Assembly (NCBI GenBank): GCA_000648925.1
Contig: JFHF01000028.1
Coordinates: 1 to 64,000, forward strand
Length of the DNA: 64,000 bases
Source: Caballeronia jiangsuensis
Lineage (GTDB): Bacteria; Pseudomonadota; Gammaproteobacteria; Burkholderiales; Burkholderiaceae
Direction of reading: 5' to 3'
Under the pieces are notes generated by a model, which saw nothing but the letters and a program-made list of their open reading frames with translations, had not been told where the DNA came from and did no database searches. The position numbers and the translations under genes were made by a program. This document shows, piece by piece, positions 8,333-17,981 of this stretch (the stretch's first letter is position 1; each line of letters begins with the position of its first letter).

Positions 8333-8938
8333 TCAGCCGCCTGAGCCGGCGGTGTCGCCATAACCCTGCACATCGTAGCCAGTCACGGCGCCCGTGCTAT
8401 CGCTCGCACTGCACATCGCGTACTCGTAAGTGTTCCAGGATGTGTTCCAAGTATTTGTAATATAGGTAGTGTTTGTGCCGTCATCAAAAACTGAATTCTG
8501 CTGGCCCCACCCAGGCCAAAATCCGAGTTTCTGAGTCACGTAGGTTCGGCAGGCTTCCTCGGGATTCCCCTTCGGTTGCGTGGGTGCATTTGGTTGGCAT
8601 ACCTGTCCGACCCAGGCCGAGCCATTCCACGAGGGCGCGACGAACTGTGTTGACCCGCTCGGGCAACTCGGAGGCGGCGGTACATTACATGAGTAGCTCC
8701 AAGCTGTCCCTGTCCAGACTGGTCCACTAGCGAAGCCGTATGCGCAATTAGGTTGTGGCGTGGCGCACTGATACCGCACACCCAGCTTCTGCCACGAATA
8801 CCCTGGATCGCAACCGGGAGCGCGCGGAACGCCGATGGGATTCTGAACCCATTCCGCGTTGGAGGTAACTGGAGCCGTCAGCACGCCGCTAAGCGTCGCC
8901 ATCAATGCCAACGAGATTGCCGTCCTGATTCGCTTCAT
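8333..8938 (-). CDS. Secreted repeat protein at the end of the pilus operon (putative pilus-tip or adhesin partner)
   Basis: 201 aa; start at ATG 8938 gives a clear Sec signal peptide (MKRIRTAISLALMATLSG...SNA). The mature protein carries three short repeats built on W-(T/N)-G-(T/S)-A-W and paired cysteines (GPVWTGTAWSYSC, PSWNGSAWVGQVC), plus Pro-rich connectors. The same WNGSQW phrase occurs in the C-terminal region of PilV just upstream, suggesting related receptor-binding modules. It follows pilV by four bases and is the last gene of the long operon. No named family recognised; an adhesin or minor pilus role is inference. Confidence 0.65.
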   Translation of the reverse strand: MKRIRTAISLALMATLSGVLTAPVTSNAEWVQNPIGVPRAPGCDPGYSWQKLGVRYQCATPQPNCAYGFASGPVWTGTAWSYSCNVPPPPSCPSGSTQFVAPSWNGSAWVGQVCQPNAPTQPKGNPEEACRTYVTQKLGFWPGWGQQNSVFDDGTNTTYITNTWNTSWNTYEYAMCSASDSTGAVTGYDVQGYGDTAGSGG

Positions 8939-8942
8939 GTTC

Positions 8943-10244
8943 TTATTGGTTTGAGTAGTTACAGCCAACGTCGATTTGCGCTTGGAGGCCGAGCTGATCT
9001 TGCACAAGCGTATTTGCGCCGTCAGCGAGCACGTCATAGATTTGGAGCACCCATTGCGAGCCGTTCCAACCCATCGCGTAACGCGCGCCCGAGATCGGCG
9101 GATTGTGATTGGAATAGTCGGTCGTCAGCGATTGCGGAGTGATGCGATACCATGCCGTGCCACCGGGGCCACATGAAGGAGGCGTAACACCCCACCCGTT
9201 GTGCCAACCGCTGTACTGGGCATCCGCCGACTGATTGGTCACCAAGGTGCTCGCGCCTACCCAGTTGCCCCACTTATTGCAAACGTACATAAGGTTGTTG
9301 CGGATCGTCACTCCGTTCCAGCTGCATTTGCTGGCGGTGTAGTTGATGTTCGCAACATTGCCGTTGATGGTGTTGCCAGAGACCGTCCCTGACGAGCTCA
9401 CATCCCCGACGTTAAGCCCGGCCGGTCCCGTTCCCTGATAGTTCTGCACATAGAGGTTGCCCTTGGTACGCACGGCTGCGTTCACGCTGTCACCGTAGAA
9501 CATCGCGCCGTTGTCGATCTGCAGGCTGTTTCCTGCCTGCAACTTCAAGACCTTGTTCGCGCCGAGCGTGACATTGCCGACGTTCTGCATGTCCTGATTA
9601 TTGGCGTTCATCGTGCCTGTCAGCGGAAGCGCGCCGTCCCGGCGGTAGTACGGCGAATTACCGTCTGCACCGAATCCATTAATCGCGAGGACCATCCCGG
9701 CCTTGCTGCCTACTGGATTAGGCAATGTCCACCCGCCGTGGATGCCGGTGACCGTTGCCGGCGCGCGGTTTGTCGAGTAGCCGAACTGCGCTCCCCCGGC
9801 GGCAGCGATGACACCAGCGCCGGCGATGTCGGCCGTCTTGTCTGTCATGCTGATAAGCGGCAGGCTCGGATAGATTTGCGAGGCGATATGGCAGTTGCCC
9901 GCAGCGGTCGAGCAGTTGTCGGGCACAACGGCCAACGCGATCTGGTAAGTGCCGCCCCAGAACGGCCCGTTCTTAAACGTGACCTTGTTGTTCGACTGCG
10001 CGCTCAGTTGCGCCAGCGTCGGCGCAGCGATGGGCGTAGAAGTCGTCTGCGAATACCCCACTGGAATAAGCGAGGCGTAGTTGTTGGTGATGTAGCTGCC
10101 CAGCGCCGAATTGATCGACGCAATGTTCTGCCCTTCGATCTGCAGCAGATTCTGGCGTTTGGCAGCGATGTCTTCCTTGATACCCTGTACCGTCAGCAAG
10201 GCCGCGCCGACCAGGACGATCAACATCTCAAGAATGCTTCCCAT
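8943..10244 (-). CDS. pilV: PilV-type minor pilin / adhesin of a type IVb thin pilus
   Basis: 433 aa. The N-terminus MGSILEMLIVLVGAALL is a very short leader with Gly followed by a hydrophobic pilin helix. The middle holds PilV-type sequence (GAGVIAAAGG, GNSPYYRRDGALPLTGTMNANNQDM), a segment also typical of phage-fibre-like domains. In R64 PilV is the tip adhesin that selects recipient cells in liquid mating and its C-terminus is switched by a shufflon. No shufflon repeats or recombinase are visible next to this gene, so its C-terminus appears fixed. It sits directly after pilS in the operon. Confidence 0.88.
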   Translation of the reverse strand: MGSILEMLIVLVGAALLTVQGIKEDIAAKRQNLLQIEGQNIASINSALGSYITNNYASLIPVGYSQTTSTPIAAPTLAQLSAQSNNKVTFKNGPFWGGTYQIALAVVPDNCSTAAGNCHIASQIYPSLPLISMTDKTADIAGAGVIAAAGGAQFGYSTNRAPATVTGIHGGWTLPNPVGSKAGMVLAINGFGADGNSPYYRRDGALPLTGTMNANNQDMQNVGNVTLGANKVLKLQAGNSLQIDNGAMFYGDSVNAAVRTKGNLYVQNYQGTGPAGLNVGDVSSSGTVSGNTINGNVANINYTASKCSWNGVTIRNNLMYVCNKWGNWVGASTLVTNQSADAQYSGWHNGWGVTPPSCGPGGTAWYRITPQSLTTDYSNHNPPISGARYAMGWNGSQWVLQIYDVLADGANTLVQDQLGLQAQIDVGCNYSNQ

Positions 10245-10259
10245 GTCGGCGGTCCGCGA

Positions 10260-10874
10260 TCAGGTACGGGTGGTCCACAGTCCCATCGACGCCATCGCGC
10301 CGTTCGACGCGCATGCAGTGGCGACCGTCTGCGGGTTGAACGTGACCGTCGGCGAGAAGATCGTTGTGCCGTTTACAGTCACCTGCGTGTAGACGGTGAT
10401 CAACGCAGCCGCACTCAGCGAGCAAACCGTCGACGTGACGGGATACGTCAGAATCAACGAATCATTCGAGGTAACGAGCGTGCCGACGGCAGCCGTCACC
10501 GTGCCGTTGAACATGCCCTTGACCGCCGACTTGTCCGAGGCGACGCGCGAGCCCGCCGAATCAAAGGCGTGATTCTGCGCCAGCACCGTGAGCGTTTCAG
10601 AGGAGAAATCAGCGTCGTTCTGCGTCGCGTTCAGGATCCCGGTGTGGAACATCTGTGCTTCGCTCTTGAACTGGGACGAATGAATCAGATCGAGCACGTA
10701 CTTGCCTCCCGCATAGACAGCCAGCGCGAGCAGCGCAGCGCCAGCCATCACCGCGCCTGCCTCGATCATCGACAGCTCGCCCGACTGTTTCTTGGCACGG
10801 GCAATTTTAAGAATGCGCGCCCGGCGCTCTTTGATCGGATCGATCTGGACTGGTTGCTTATGTTCGTTGGTCAT
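10260..10874 (-). CDS. pilS: PilS-type major prepilin (type IVb)
   Basis: 204 aa. It has a long basic leader of about 32 residues ending in KKQSG, then ELSMIEAGAVMAGAALLALAVYAGG, the mature pilin helix with a Glu near position 5/6. The C-terminal half is a Thr/Ser/Val-rich globular domain with two or three cysteines, as in type IVb pilins. PilS is polymerised into the thin conjugative pilus after cleavage by a prepilin peptidase; no peptidase gene (pilU) is present in this window. It lies between pilR and pilV. Confidence 0.88.
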   Translation of the reverse strand: MTNEHKQPVQIDPIKERRARILKIARAKKQSGELSMIEAGAVMAGAALLALAVYAGGKYVLDLIHSSQFKSEAQMFHTGILNATQNDADFSSETLTVLAQNHAFDSAGSRVASDKSAVKGMFNGTVTAAVGTLVTSNDSLILTYPVTSTVCSLSAAALITVYTQVTVNGTTIFSPTVTFNPQTVATACASNGAMASMGLWTTRT

Positions 10875-10885
10875 TTTGCTTTTCC

Positions 10886-12004
10886 TTAATAGCTTGAAGC
10901 GGCGGGATTCCCCGATGTGAGGTTGACGGCACCCGTCACGACGTATGAGCCAATGCCGAGGGTCAGAAACAGTGCGGCGGCAAAGCCGAGCAGGATGAAG
11001 TGCGTCGTTCGAGCGTTGCGCTTAACTGCTTCAACGACGCGATCGAGCGACTCGCGGCCTAGACTCTTGATAGCGGCTTCGAACTGATCGCGCCCTGCAG
11101 CGTCGGTGATCGTGTCGACGATCGTGACCGAAAAGATGCCAGTGTCGAGCGCGCGCATCGGCTCATCGGATCGGGCCGTCAAGCGTCGATCCATGATCTT
11201 CAAATGCCAGCGCAGCCATGGATCGGCTGTCTTGAGAAGCCTTTCCAGCGCCGCACGGAGCGTGAGGTTGGAGTCAAACAGGCCCGCGAGCGAAACAATA
11301 AGCAGCGCCGCGCGAAGGTCGCGGCGATTGCGCCAGAGCAGCGGCATGCGATCGAACCTGTCGCGCAGCGGACCGGCCCAGCGCTTCAGGCTCGAAAAGT
11401 AAACGAGCACAAGGCCGATCATCGCCGTAAGCGTGAGCCACCAGTATTCGTAGCAGAACGTGTCGACGTAATAGAGAAACCGGCCAAGATCGGGCCATTG
11501 ATCGAGAGGCCGGACGTCGAGCACCTGCGGGAAGATGACCCCACCAAATAGCATGCAGTACGCGTACATGTAGACCAGCAGCAACGCCGGATAGGCCATC
11601 TGCACCGAGGTGGTCGACGACAGCACGCGCTTGGCCTTTGCGGCCATTTCCGCGAGCTCGAAGCCGCGAACGACCGCATCTTGGCGCGAAGACTCGTCTG
11701 CGATGTCGAGCAGCGCGTACTCGTCGCCGGGGACGAACGGCTTGATTGCAAGCGCGAAGCTTTCCCCGCGCTGCATCGTCTCGCGGATGCGCGCGAACAC
11801 ACGCCACTCGAGCTTGCCTCGCGAACGGCTGCGCTTCTCGTACGTTTCAAGCCGGTCGAACAGCGTCTCGGTGTTGCGCAGTCCCTTCGCTGCGATATCA
11901 AGACGCGTCTCGCGATAGAAGTCCTCGCGGACTTTCTGAAACTGCCAGCGCGCGACGACCAACTGCTGCCGCACGGGCAGCATCTTTGCGAACGTGGTGA
12001 TCAT
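10886..12004 (-). CDS. pilR: PilR inner-membrane platform protein (GspF family)
   Basis: 372 aa. It has the T2SS-F arrangement: two cytoplasmic helical domains separated by membrane segments (about 150-175 and 195-215) and a C-terminal membrane helix (FAAALFLTLGIGSYVV). PilR anchors the PilQ ATPase and the pilus base in the inner membrane. It begins 12 bases after pilQ ends, and pilS follows, the R64 order. Confidence 0.9.
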   Translation of the reverse strand: MITTFAKMLPVRQQLVVARWQFQKVREDFYRETRLDIAAKGLRNTETLFDRLETYEKRSRSRGKLEWRVFARIRETMQRGESFALAIKPFVPGDEYALLDIADESSRQDAVVRGFELAEMAAKAKRVLSSTTSVQMAYPALLLVYMYAYCMLFGGVIFPQVLDVRPLDQWPDLGRFLYYVDTFCYEYWWLTLTAMIGLVLVYFSSLKRWAGPLRDRFDRMPLLWRNRRDLRAALLIVSLAGLFDSNLTLRAALERLLKTADPWLRWHLKIMDRRLTARSDEPMRALDTGIFSVTIVDTITDAAGRDQFEAAIKSLGRESLDRVVEAVKRNARTTHFILLGFAAALFLTLGIGSYVVTGAVNLTSGNPAASSY

Positions 12005-12016
12005 GGAGGACCAGGT

Positions 12017-14452
12017 TTAGACCATCAAGCCATCGACGCCGGGCATCACGCGGTACTGCGCGAACGACTGCATCGAGCGATTGATGAATTGTGGATCAAT
12101 CAAACCGCGCGAAGCCTTGAAAAGAGCATGTTCATATAGCGTCTTTCCAGTCATATCAGCGTTATCGAACCCGGTACGGCGCGCCCCGCGCCAAACTGCG
12201 CGCGCGCCGGCCCAATCGCGCTCGGCAACACGCTCAAGAAATTCCGGGGTCGGGCGATACAACTCGGCCGCCAACGAGGGGCGCTTGGTGCCACCCGCCA
12301 CCTTCCCGTTGCGCGTGAAAAGCCCTCTGAGTCGGCAGTGCTCGCAGCCATCGTAGTTGCGGCATGCCATCGCCGAGGTGTCGAGACCGAACTTCGTGCG
12401 CAGCAATTCCAGATCGGCTTTGGGCATGACGTCTTCTGCCGGCAGCTTGCAGTGCTCGCAAAGCGTCGGAATCAGCTTCTGGTTGCCGACTGCATTGATG
12501 AACCCTTCGGAAGCCAGCTCGTCGATCGGCAGTTGCAGCCGCCCGCCCGCCATACGCATGACCGCTGCGATGATGTCGCCCGCGTGCAGCGAGAAACGCA
12601 CCGGATGACCGGTCAAGGCGAGTTCGGCGACCAGTCCCATCACGACGCGGTCACGCACTTCGCCGATGGTCAAATCGTCCGGGTCCTGCCGCATCAGCGT
12701 TCGAATAACTTCCGCGTACTTTCGGTTCGCTTCATCGTCAGTCTCGTCCGGGCGGCGGATGATCGAGTAGTCCGACAGCCACGGCATCGGATACTCGGAC
12801 GGCTCGTTCACCGCGAACTGCTTCTTGAGTTCCCGATCCGGCAGCATGTACGAGAGCGCGCGCAGCGTCGTCGTCTTGCCGGAACCGGTCTCGCCGGTGA
12901 GCGCCGTGATGCCGCCGCTCACATAGTTGAGCGTTTCGATCAGCTCAAGCTGGCTCTTCTCCAGGCCCATGTCCTTCGGCAGCAGCACCGAATAGTTCTT
13001 GAAGTTGCCGTCGAGCAGACGCAGCGTGACGTCATACCCGCCAACGAGGGGGGATGACTGCCAGCGCAGATTGACCGTGTCCGTCTTGACCACGAGTGGG
13101 ATCATTGCTGATTGGGGCGCGCTCGGCTGAAAGCTGTTGCCCGAGTTCGTGTTGCGCTGAACGAGATCGCTGTACGCCGCGAACAAGGCGCGACGCACGA
13201 TGGCCTTCGGCATGCGACTGAAGGTGTACATGTCGCCGTTCACACGGAAGCGGACTTCGACTTCATTGTGAAATTCGCGCGGCTCGAAATGGATGTCGCT
13301 CGCGCCGTATGCATGCGCGGCCTCAACGATGTCGCGGAAATTGCCGATCGCACGGCTGGCTTCGCGGACCGTAGAGTTCGCGGAAGCAGCGGCCTTTCCC
13401 GAGTAGATCGCGGCGATTACGGCATCGGTCGCGATCATTTCCTCGCGCACAAGGATGTCGTTCGCGCCGAGATCCTTGATGAAGGTTGCGTACTGCGCCT
13501 TCTCTGAGAATCGCGCGGTGGCCACCGTGATCGCCACACCCGGTTGAAGCTCAACGGCGACGAACTCCTTGCGGGCGGCCGCGGGAATGCGCAGCGCGGC
13601 ATCGTCGTCCGCGACGGTGAGAATACGCTTGAAGTCCGGAAGGGAGTCGGGCGACACGAGTTCCGGCCGCCCGGACGACAGTCCTCCGCCCTCCAGTTGC
13701 TCATCGTCGTCCACTGGCGGTTCCTGCGCTGCCGTGGTCGGCGGGGGCATTGCGCTTTTCTCGCCAGAGCCTACGGGCCGATGAGGCTCGACTTCCGGTT
13801 GCTTCTCGAACTGCAGCGGATCGACGCGCGCTGCGGATGCGACACGCACGTCGGGAATCGCATCGCTGGCAGCGGAACCAGCACGCTCATGAGTTTCCGA
13901 CGGCGCGGTGACAACGAGCGACTCAGGCTGCGGCGAATTTTGTACGTCCGCAACAGCTCGCACCGCTTCCGCTGTCGCGCCTACGCTATTCGCCAGCTCC
14001 CCGCGCTCCCTGGCTACCATCGCGGCAGCCATGCTCGCGTAGCTGGGTCGTTCGAAGCTGGGCGGGACGAACGGTCGAAAGGCCACATCTTCATCGGTCA
14101 CATCGGCCAGAGCTTCGGATCTATCAGGCACCGCCTGCGCCGGCGACTGCCAATCATCGCCAACCTCTGTGCTCTCGACGTCCTCAATGTCGCCCCCCGA
14201 CAGCGCGCGACCGAGAAACGTGACTTGGGGATTCACCGCGCGCGTCGTCACCCGCGACGCTTGCTCGGCTGCCGTTTCGGCCAATATTTCCCGCAGTTTG
14301 CGTTTTCCCGCAACCGGCTCACCGGCCGCGAACTTCGGTTCCGCACCCGTGCCGGGCTCAATGAAGCTCGAGCGCGGTGCGCGAAACCGCTTCAGGAAGC
14401 CACCACGCGGAGCGTCTGGTGTGCCCTGCTCTTCTTGTGCGAAAAGACCCAT
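12017..14452 (-). CDS. pilQ: PilQ assembly ATPase (GspE/PilB family)
   Basis: 811 aa, longer than the roughly 520 aa of R64 PilQ. The C-terminal half holds the secretion ATPase: Walker A GETGSGKTTT near residue 520, the Asp/His-box region DDLTIGEVRD and GHPVRFSLHAGD. A region with several cysteines (CEHCKLPAED, CRNYDGCEHC) follows and could bind zinc. The N-terminal 300 residues are low-complexity, rich in Pro/Glu/Ala/Val, and probably disordered, which explains the extra length. It powers pilus assembly with PilR. The start overlaps the end of pilP by a few bases in spacing, consistent with coupled translation. Confidence 0.92.
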   Translation of the reverse strand: MGLFAQEEQGTPDAPRGGFLKRFRAPRSSFIEPGTGAEPKFAAGEPVAGKRKLREILAETAAEQASRVTTRAVNPQVTFLGRALSGGDIEDVESTEVGDDWQSPAQAVPDRSEALADVTDEDVAFRPFVPPSFERPSYASMAAAMVARERGELANSVGATAEAVRAVADVQNSPQPESLVVTAPSETHERAGSAASDAIPDVRVASAARVDPLQFEKQPEVEPHRPVGSGEKSAMPPPTTAAQEPPVDDDEQLEGGGLSSGRPELVSPDSLPDFKRILTVADDDAALRIPAAARKEFVAVELQPGVAITVATARFSEKAQYATFIKDLGANDILVREEMIATDAVIAAIYSGKAAASANSTVREASRAIGNFRDIVEAAHAYGASDIHFEPREFHNEVEVRFRVNGDMYTFSRMPKAIVRRALFAAYSDLVQRNTNSGNSFQPSAPQSAMIPLVVKTDTVNLRWQSSPLVGGYDVTLRLLDGNFKNYSVLLPKDMGLEKSQLELIETLNYVSGGITALTGETGSGKTTTLRALSYMLPDRELKKQFAVNEPSEYPMPWLSDYSIIRRPDETDDEANRKYAEVIRTLMRQDPDDLTIGEVRDRVVMGLVAELALTGHPVRFSLHAGDIIAAVMRMAGGRLQLPIDELASEGFINAVGNQKLIPTLCEHCKLPAEDVMPKADLELLRTKFGLDTSAMACRNYDGCEHCRLRGLFTRNGKVAGGTKRPSLAAELYRPTPEFLERVAERDWAGARAVWRGARRTGFDNADMTGKTLYEHALFKASRGLIDPQFINRSMQSFAQYRVMPGVDGLMV

Positions 14453-14455
14453 TTC

Positions 14456-15064
14456 TTATTTCCCAAACGGTACGAAGGTGGAAGCCGTCGACGCGATACC
14501 GCCCGGAGGAAGCGGCGATGACAGATCAGTGATCGCCCTGACGGCTGGCGAATCCGGAATCGCGGCGGGCGCGTCGGAGGGCGCAGCGATGGTCTCTGTC
14601 CAGTGGCGCTTGCCGTCGACAAGATTGACCGTGAAGCCGTCGATGGAGGCGACGGTCCAACCGTTGAGCAAGCGGCTACCGCTGCGCGCGGTATAAGTCG
14701 TGCCTTGATAGTCATACAGCACGTAGGAGCCCGACATATCGGAATACGCGCCAACGAAGGTCGCTGGAATGACGCGCTTTGCCGGGACACTGGGCTTGTG
14801 CTCAAACTTGGGCGCGGCTGGTGGGGCCGCGGTCACCGCCGCAGGCGTCGCGCCGAGCGGCGAAGCAAGGCCAACGCCGTTGCCCGGTGCTGCTGCCCCG
14901 CCTTGGCCACCTTGCGGACCCCGCATCGAGTCGACGAGCTTTGCGCGCGCGAGCTTGTCAATGTCGTCCAGCGTGAGATGACTTTCCTGCGAAACCGCCG
15001 CGCCGGCGACGAACATGAGCGCGCCGAAGCAGGCGGCCCGTGCTGGCCACTTAGTTGAGAACAT
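14456..15064 (-). CDS. pilP: PilP-like pilus biogenesis protein
   Basis: 202 aa with an N-terminal signal peptide (WPARAACFGALMFVAGAAVS), then an HLTLDDIDKLARAKLVDSM helix, a Gly/Ala/Pro linker, and a small C-terminal beta domain containing GTTYTARSGSRLLNGWTVASIDGFTVNL. This domain layout fits PilP of the IncI thin-pilus systems, a periplasmic link between the inner-membrane complex and the secretin. Its start lies inside the last 14 bases of pilO, and pilQ follows after three bases. Confidence 0.82.
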   Translation of the reverse strand: MFSTKWPARAACFGALMFVAGAAVSQESHLTLDDIDKLARAKLVDSMRGPQGGQGGAAAPGNGVGLASPLGATPAAVTAAPPAAPKFEHKPSVPAKRVIPATFVGAYSDMSGSYVLYDYQGTTYTARSGSRLLNGWTVASIDGFTVNLVDGKRHWTETIAAPSDAPAAIPDSPAVRAITDLSSPLPPGGIASTASTFVPFGK

Positions 15065-16331
15065 AGTATTTACCCTTCGCAGTGAAATGCACCCCGGTAC
15101 CGTCCTCTTTCAGCTCAACGTCGAGGGTGTCCAGTGCCATGTTGTCGGGCAGGCGCGCGAGCAGCGCGCTCTGCCACTTGTATCCGTCGATCTGCCACGT
15201 GCCGCGCTGCACGAGCGGGCCCTGCACTTCGCCCGCCGTCGGTTGTCGCGCAATGAGACGCTCGGCGGGCTTGATATCAACGACGTAGCCGTGGCTATCG
15301 AGCGTGTCCGGCTTGGTGGAAAGCTTTTGCGGATCGGTCTGCAAGGTCTTGATGAGAGCCTGCTGAGTCGGCCACGTCGCTTGTTGGGCGAGCGCGACCC
15401 GTTCAGCGACGGTTACTTCAGGACCCCGCGCGGTCAGATGCCAACCGTCCGGGTTAAAGACGACCGGTCGCAACGACTCCGGCGCGCGTGCGTCGAATTC
15501 CTTGAACGTGCCGCCCTGCCGCTTGTAGGTTGCGATGCAGGGGCCCGAGATCGTGCAGGACGCTTTCTGAAACTGCCATCCCGCAACGTTGGTTTCTTGC
15601 GCGCCAAAGCTAGCGAGCAGCTTTGGTGCAAGCTGATTGGCAAGTGGAGCAGGCGCGGCCAGCGTGCGCATGACAGCCGACTGGTATTCCTGCATGAACG
15701 TCGGCGGGGGTGCCGGCGGCGGAGGCGGCGGGTTGAGCATCTCAATCAACTGCTTGCCGCCGAAGAACACGGCAGCGAGGATGACGAGCAACGGCACCGT
15801 CGTGGGCACCGCCACCGGGACCTTCTTGATCAGCCCGACTTTGCGCGCAACGAGCAGCTCGCGAAGGTCAAACGTCTCATCTACCGCGTGGAGTTGCGCG
15901 CCGTAACCCAGGGTCGCCAGTTCGAGCCCTGCCTTGGCGCACCCGTCCTCGATCTCGTCTCGACGATCCGCAAGCGCATTAAGTGCTACTTCCTGATCGA
16001 GCGAGACAGCGCCGCGCTGCACGAGCACCACATGCACGCGCTCATCGTTCTGGATGAGAACGAGTACCGCCGGGCGCCGACGAACGCGGTCCAACGACGC
16101 GATACGCGCCGCAGCAGAGTACAACTTGCCGCCCTTGCGCTGCGCAGACTCGAGTTCGCAGAACCCGACGATGGTCTCGTCATTCGCCTTGTACTCGGTG
16201 TAGTGCGTCGCGCCGGACTCCTCGACGTAGTGTCGGCGTTCGGCGCGGGCGCCCTTGGCGGAATAAGCGCGCCAATCCAGCCCGAATACGAGCCTGGCGC
16301 CCTTTTCTCCCGGTATGGATTCGAAGTGCAT
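15051..16331 (-). CDS. pilO: PilO-like pilus assembly protein
   Basis: 426 aa. The N-terminal half is cytoplasmic (VFGLDWRAYSAKGARAE near the start, typical of PilO2). One membrane segment lies near residues 165-190 (VPTTVPLLVILAAVFF), followed by a Pro run and a periplasmic C-terminal part with four or so cysteines. PilO links the cytoplasmic ATPase side to the periplasmic PilP/secretin side of the type IVb machine. It is placed between pilN and pilP as in R64. Confidence 0.88.
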   Translation of the reverse strand: MHFESIPGEKGARLVFGLDWRAYSAKGARAERRHYVEESGATHYTEYKANDETIVGFCELESAQRKGGKLYSAAARIASLDRVRRRPAVLVLIQNDERVHVVLVQRGAVSLDQEVALNALADRRDEIEDGCAKAGLELATLGYGAQLHAVDETFDLRELLVARKVGLIKKVPVAVPTTVPLLVILAAVFFGGKQLIEMLNPPPPPPAPPPTFMQEYQSAVMRTLAAPAPLANQLAPKLLASFGAQETNVAGWQFQKASCTISGPCIATYKRQGGTFKEFDARAPESLRPVVFNPDGWHLTARGPEVTVAERVALAQQATWPTQQALIKTLQTDPQKLSTKPDTLDSHGYVVDIKPAERLIARQPTAGEVQGPLVQRGTWQIDGYKWQSALLARLPDNMALDTLDVELKEDGTGVHFTAKGKYYVLN

Positions 16332-16350
16332 GGGGATCGCTACCTCGCGC

Positions 16351-17976
16351 TCACATCGACGGGACGACGGTCGCCGTCAGCATGATCACCTGGAACGTGC
16401 GGCCCTTATTCCATGCGCCCGAGAGACCACCAATGCCGTTGTTGCTGTTGCCGTCATAACGATTGCTCACCGCGCCGTACAGCACGACGGTCTGTCCATC
16501 GGACAGCGCAATGGTCTGGTCGTCCTTATTGCCGAGGATGTCAGGCAACTGGATCTGCTGCAGCGTGGCACCCGAACCGGTGCTGATGGTCGTGAACGGA
16601 CCGTTCAGCTTCGAGCTATCACTCCAGTACGACAGGATGATCTGGTTGTGGTCGTTGACCGACGGCAGGATGTTCACGAAGTCGCCGACGGTCACCGATC
16701 CCGGCTGCAAACCGGGTACGCCTGCGGAACTACCGGCGATCGAGCCAACGCTGGGCGTGGTGGCTGCCAAATACCCTTTCGTCTCGAATGATCCGATGGA
16801 CACGGGCAGGCCGTTCAACGTCAGCTTCGTCTGGGTGTTGTCCTGAACCGTCTTTCCGAAAGCGTTGAGGCCGCTGATGATCGCGTTGGTGCCTTCCATC
16901 GGCGAGCCGGGCTTCAAGACCGACAGGCCGACAGTGCCGCCAATCGCTGTTGCCAACGAGGTAGGCGAAGCCACCGTGATCGAATAGCGCTTCAGACCGT
17001 CCGAGATCCGGTTGAACACGATGTCCGCACTGACGCCTGCTTGCGACGAATTGCTCAGGTCGACTTGCAGCGTACGCACGCGCAGCGCGACCTGACGCGT
17101 CGAGATCGCGTTCTCGCGCGCAAGCAGCGCACCCATCCGATCGACGGCTTCCTTGGTGTCGCGAACCATCACCAAGCGGCTTTGCGGATTGACGACCACT
17201 TCCCCGAGCGGCGACTTCAGCTTCTCAAGTTCCGACTGGATGATCGCAATCTGGTCAAACGTGCCATCGCGTCCGGTTGACGTGATCGACGAGAAAGACC
17301 CGGTATTGCCCGACGTGCCGCCCGTGGTACCACCGGACGCCTGGTTGCCGGTCGACGTATCCGTGCCCTTAGACATCGTCGATTTGATGGACACCTTGCC
17401 CGGGATCGCCGCGATGGTGAACGTCTTGGTGACGAACCGGCTGATGGAAATGGTACTGCCATCGAATGTCCAGTCGAGGCCGAGGTTTTCCGTCACGCCA
17501 CGCAGATACGCGCCGACCTTGCAGTTACACGCCTGCGCATAAACCGGCTCGACATTGGACTTCGCCATCGCTTGCGCCGGCACCGGGGCACCCTGTCCGC
17601 CACCATTGGTTCTGGGAATCAGCGCGTCGCGCGGAATGAAAACGTCCGGGCTCAGATGCACCGGATAACCGGTAGCTGTCGAAACCAGCGTCGCGATTTT
17701 GGACAGCGGCAGGTTGCCCGGAAAGACAACCGACTTTTCTCGGAAGACCGCGGGGAGCGTGGCTTCATAGGCGACTGGCACGAGCCGGTCGCCGAGGAAC
17801 GCGGTCGGCACTTCCTCGACAAGCGACATCGACTCCGGGCCGTTGCCCATCGCGCGCGTGGCTTCCGCGTTGGTCGCGTCATAGGCGTGGTTCACGTCGG
17901 ATTGCGACACCGCGCAGCCGGTCAGCGATGCAGCCACGAGAATGGCAACGGCAGATTTGATTTTCGTGAGGCGCAT
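16351..17976 (-). CDS. pilN: PilN lipoprotein secretin
   Basis: 541 aa, outer-membrane secretin of the thin-pilus system. The signal peptide ends with lipobox SLTGC (Cys21). An STN-like N domain is near 95-200. The C-terminal secretin domain shows VRTLQVDLSNSSQAGVSADIVF, a VGDFVNILPSVNDHNQIILSYW segment and, at the end, QTIALSDGQTVVLYG. A Gly/Thr/Ser-rich loop (about 215-240) separates the two parts. It forms the pore through which the pilus leaves the cell. pilL lies five bases upstream and pilO 19 bases downstream. Confidence 0.92.
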   Translation of the reverse strand: MRLTKIKSAVAILVAASLTGCAVSQSDVNHAYDATNAEATRAMGNGPESMSLVEEVPTAFLGDRLVPVAYEATLPAVFREKSVVFPGNLPLSKIATLVSTATGYPVHLSPDVFIPRDALIPRTNGGGQGAPVPAQAMAKSNVEPVYAQACNCKVGAYLRGVTENLGLDWTFDGSTISISRFVTKTFTIAAIPGKVSIKSTMSKGTDTSTGNQASGGTTGGTSGNTGSFSSITSTGRDGTFDQIAIIQSELEKLKSPLGEVVVNPQSRLVMVRDTKEAVDRMGALLARENAISTRQVALRVRTLQVDLSNSSQAGVSADIVFNRISDGLKRYSITVASPTSLATAIGGTVGLSVLKPGSPMEGTNAIISGLNAFGKTVQDNTQTKLTLNGLPVSIGSFETKGYLAATTPSVGSIAGSSAGVPGLQPGSVTVGDFVNILPSVNDHNQIILSYWSDSSKLNGPFTTISTGSGATLQQIQLPDILGNKDDQTIALSDGQTVVLYGAVSNRYDGNSNNGIGGLSGAWNKGRTFQVIMLTATVVPSM

Positions 17977-17981
17977 GGCGA

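Noticed and set aside
8943..10244. Shufflon at the pilV 3' end
   Set aside because: No inverted repeats of the shufflon type and no Rci recombinase next to pilV; the only tyrosine recombinase is 24 kb away with its own distinct site.
15015..16385. 456-codon plus-strand open frame opposite pilO
   Set aside because: Arg/His-rich shadow of the high-GC pilO gene; no domain and no ribosome-binding site.
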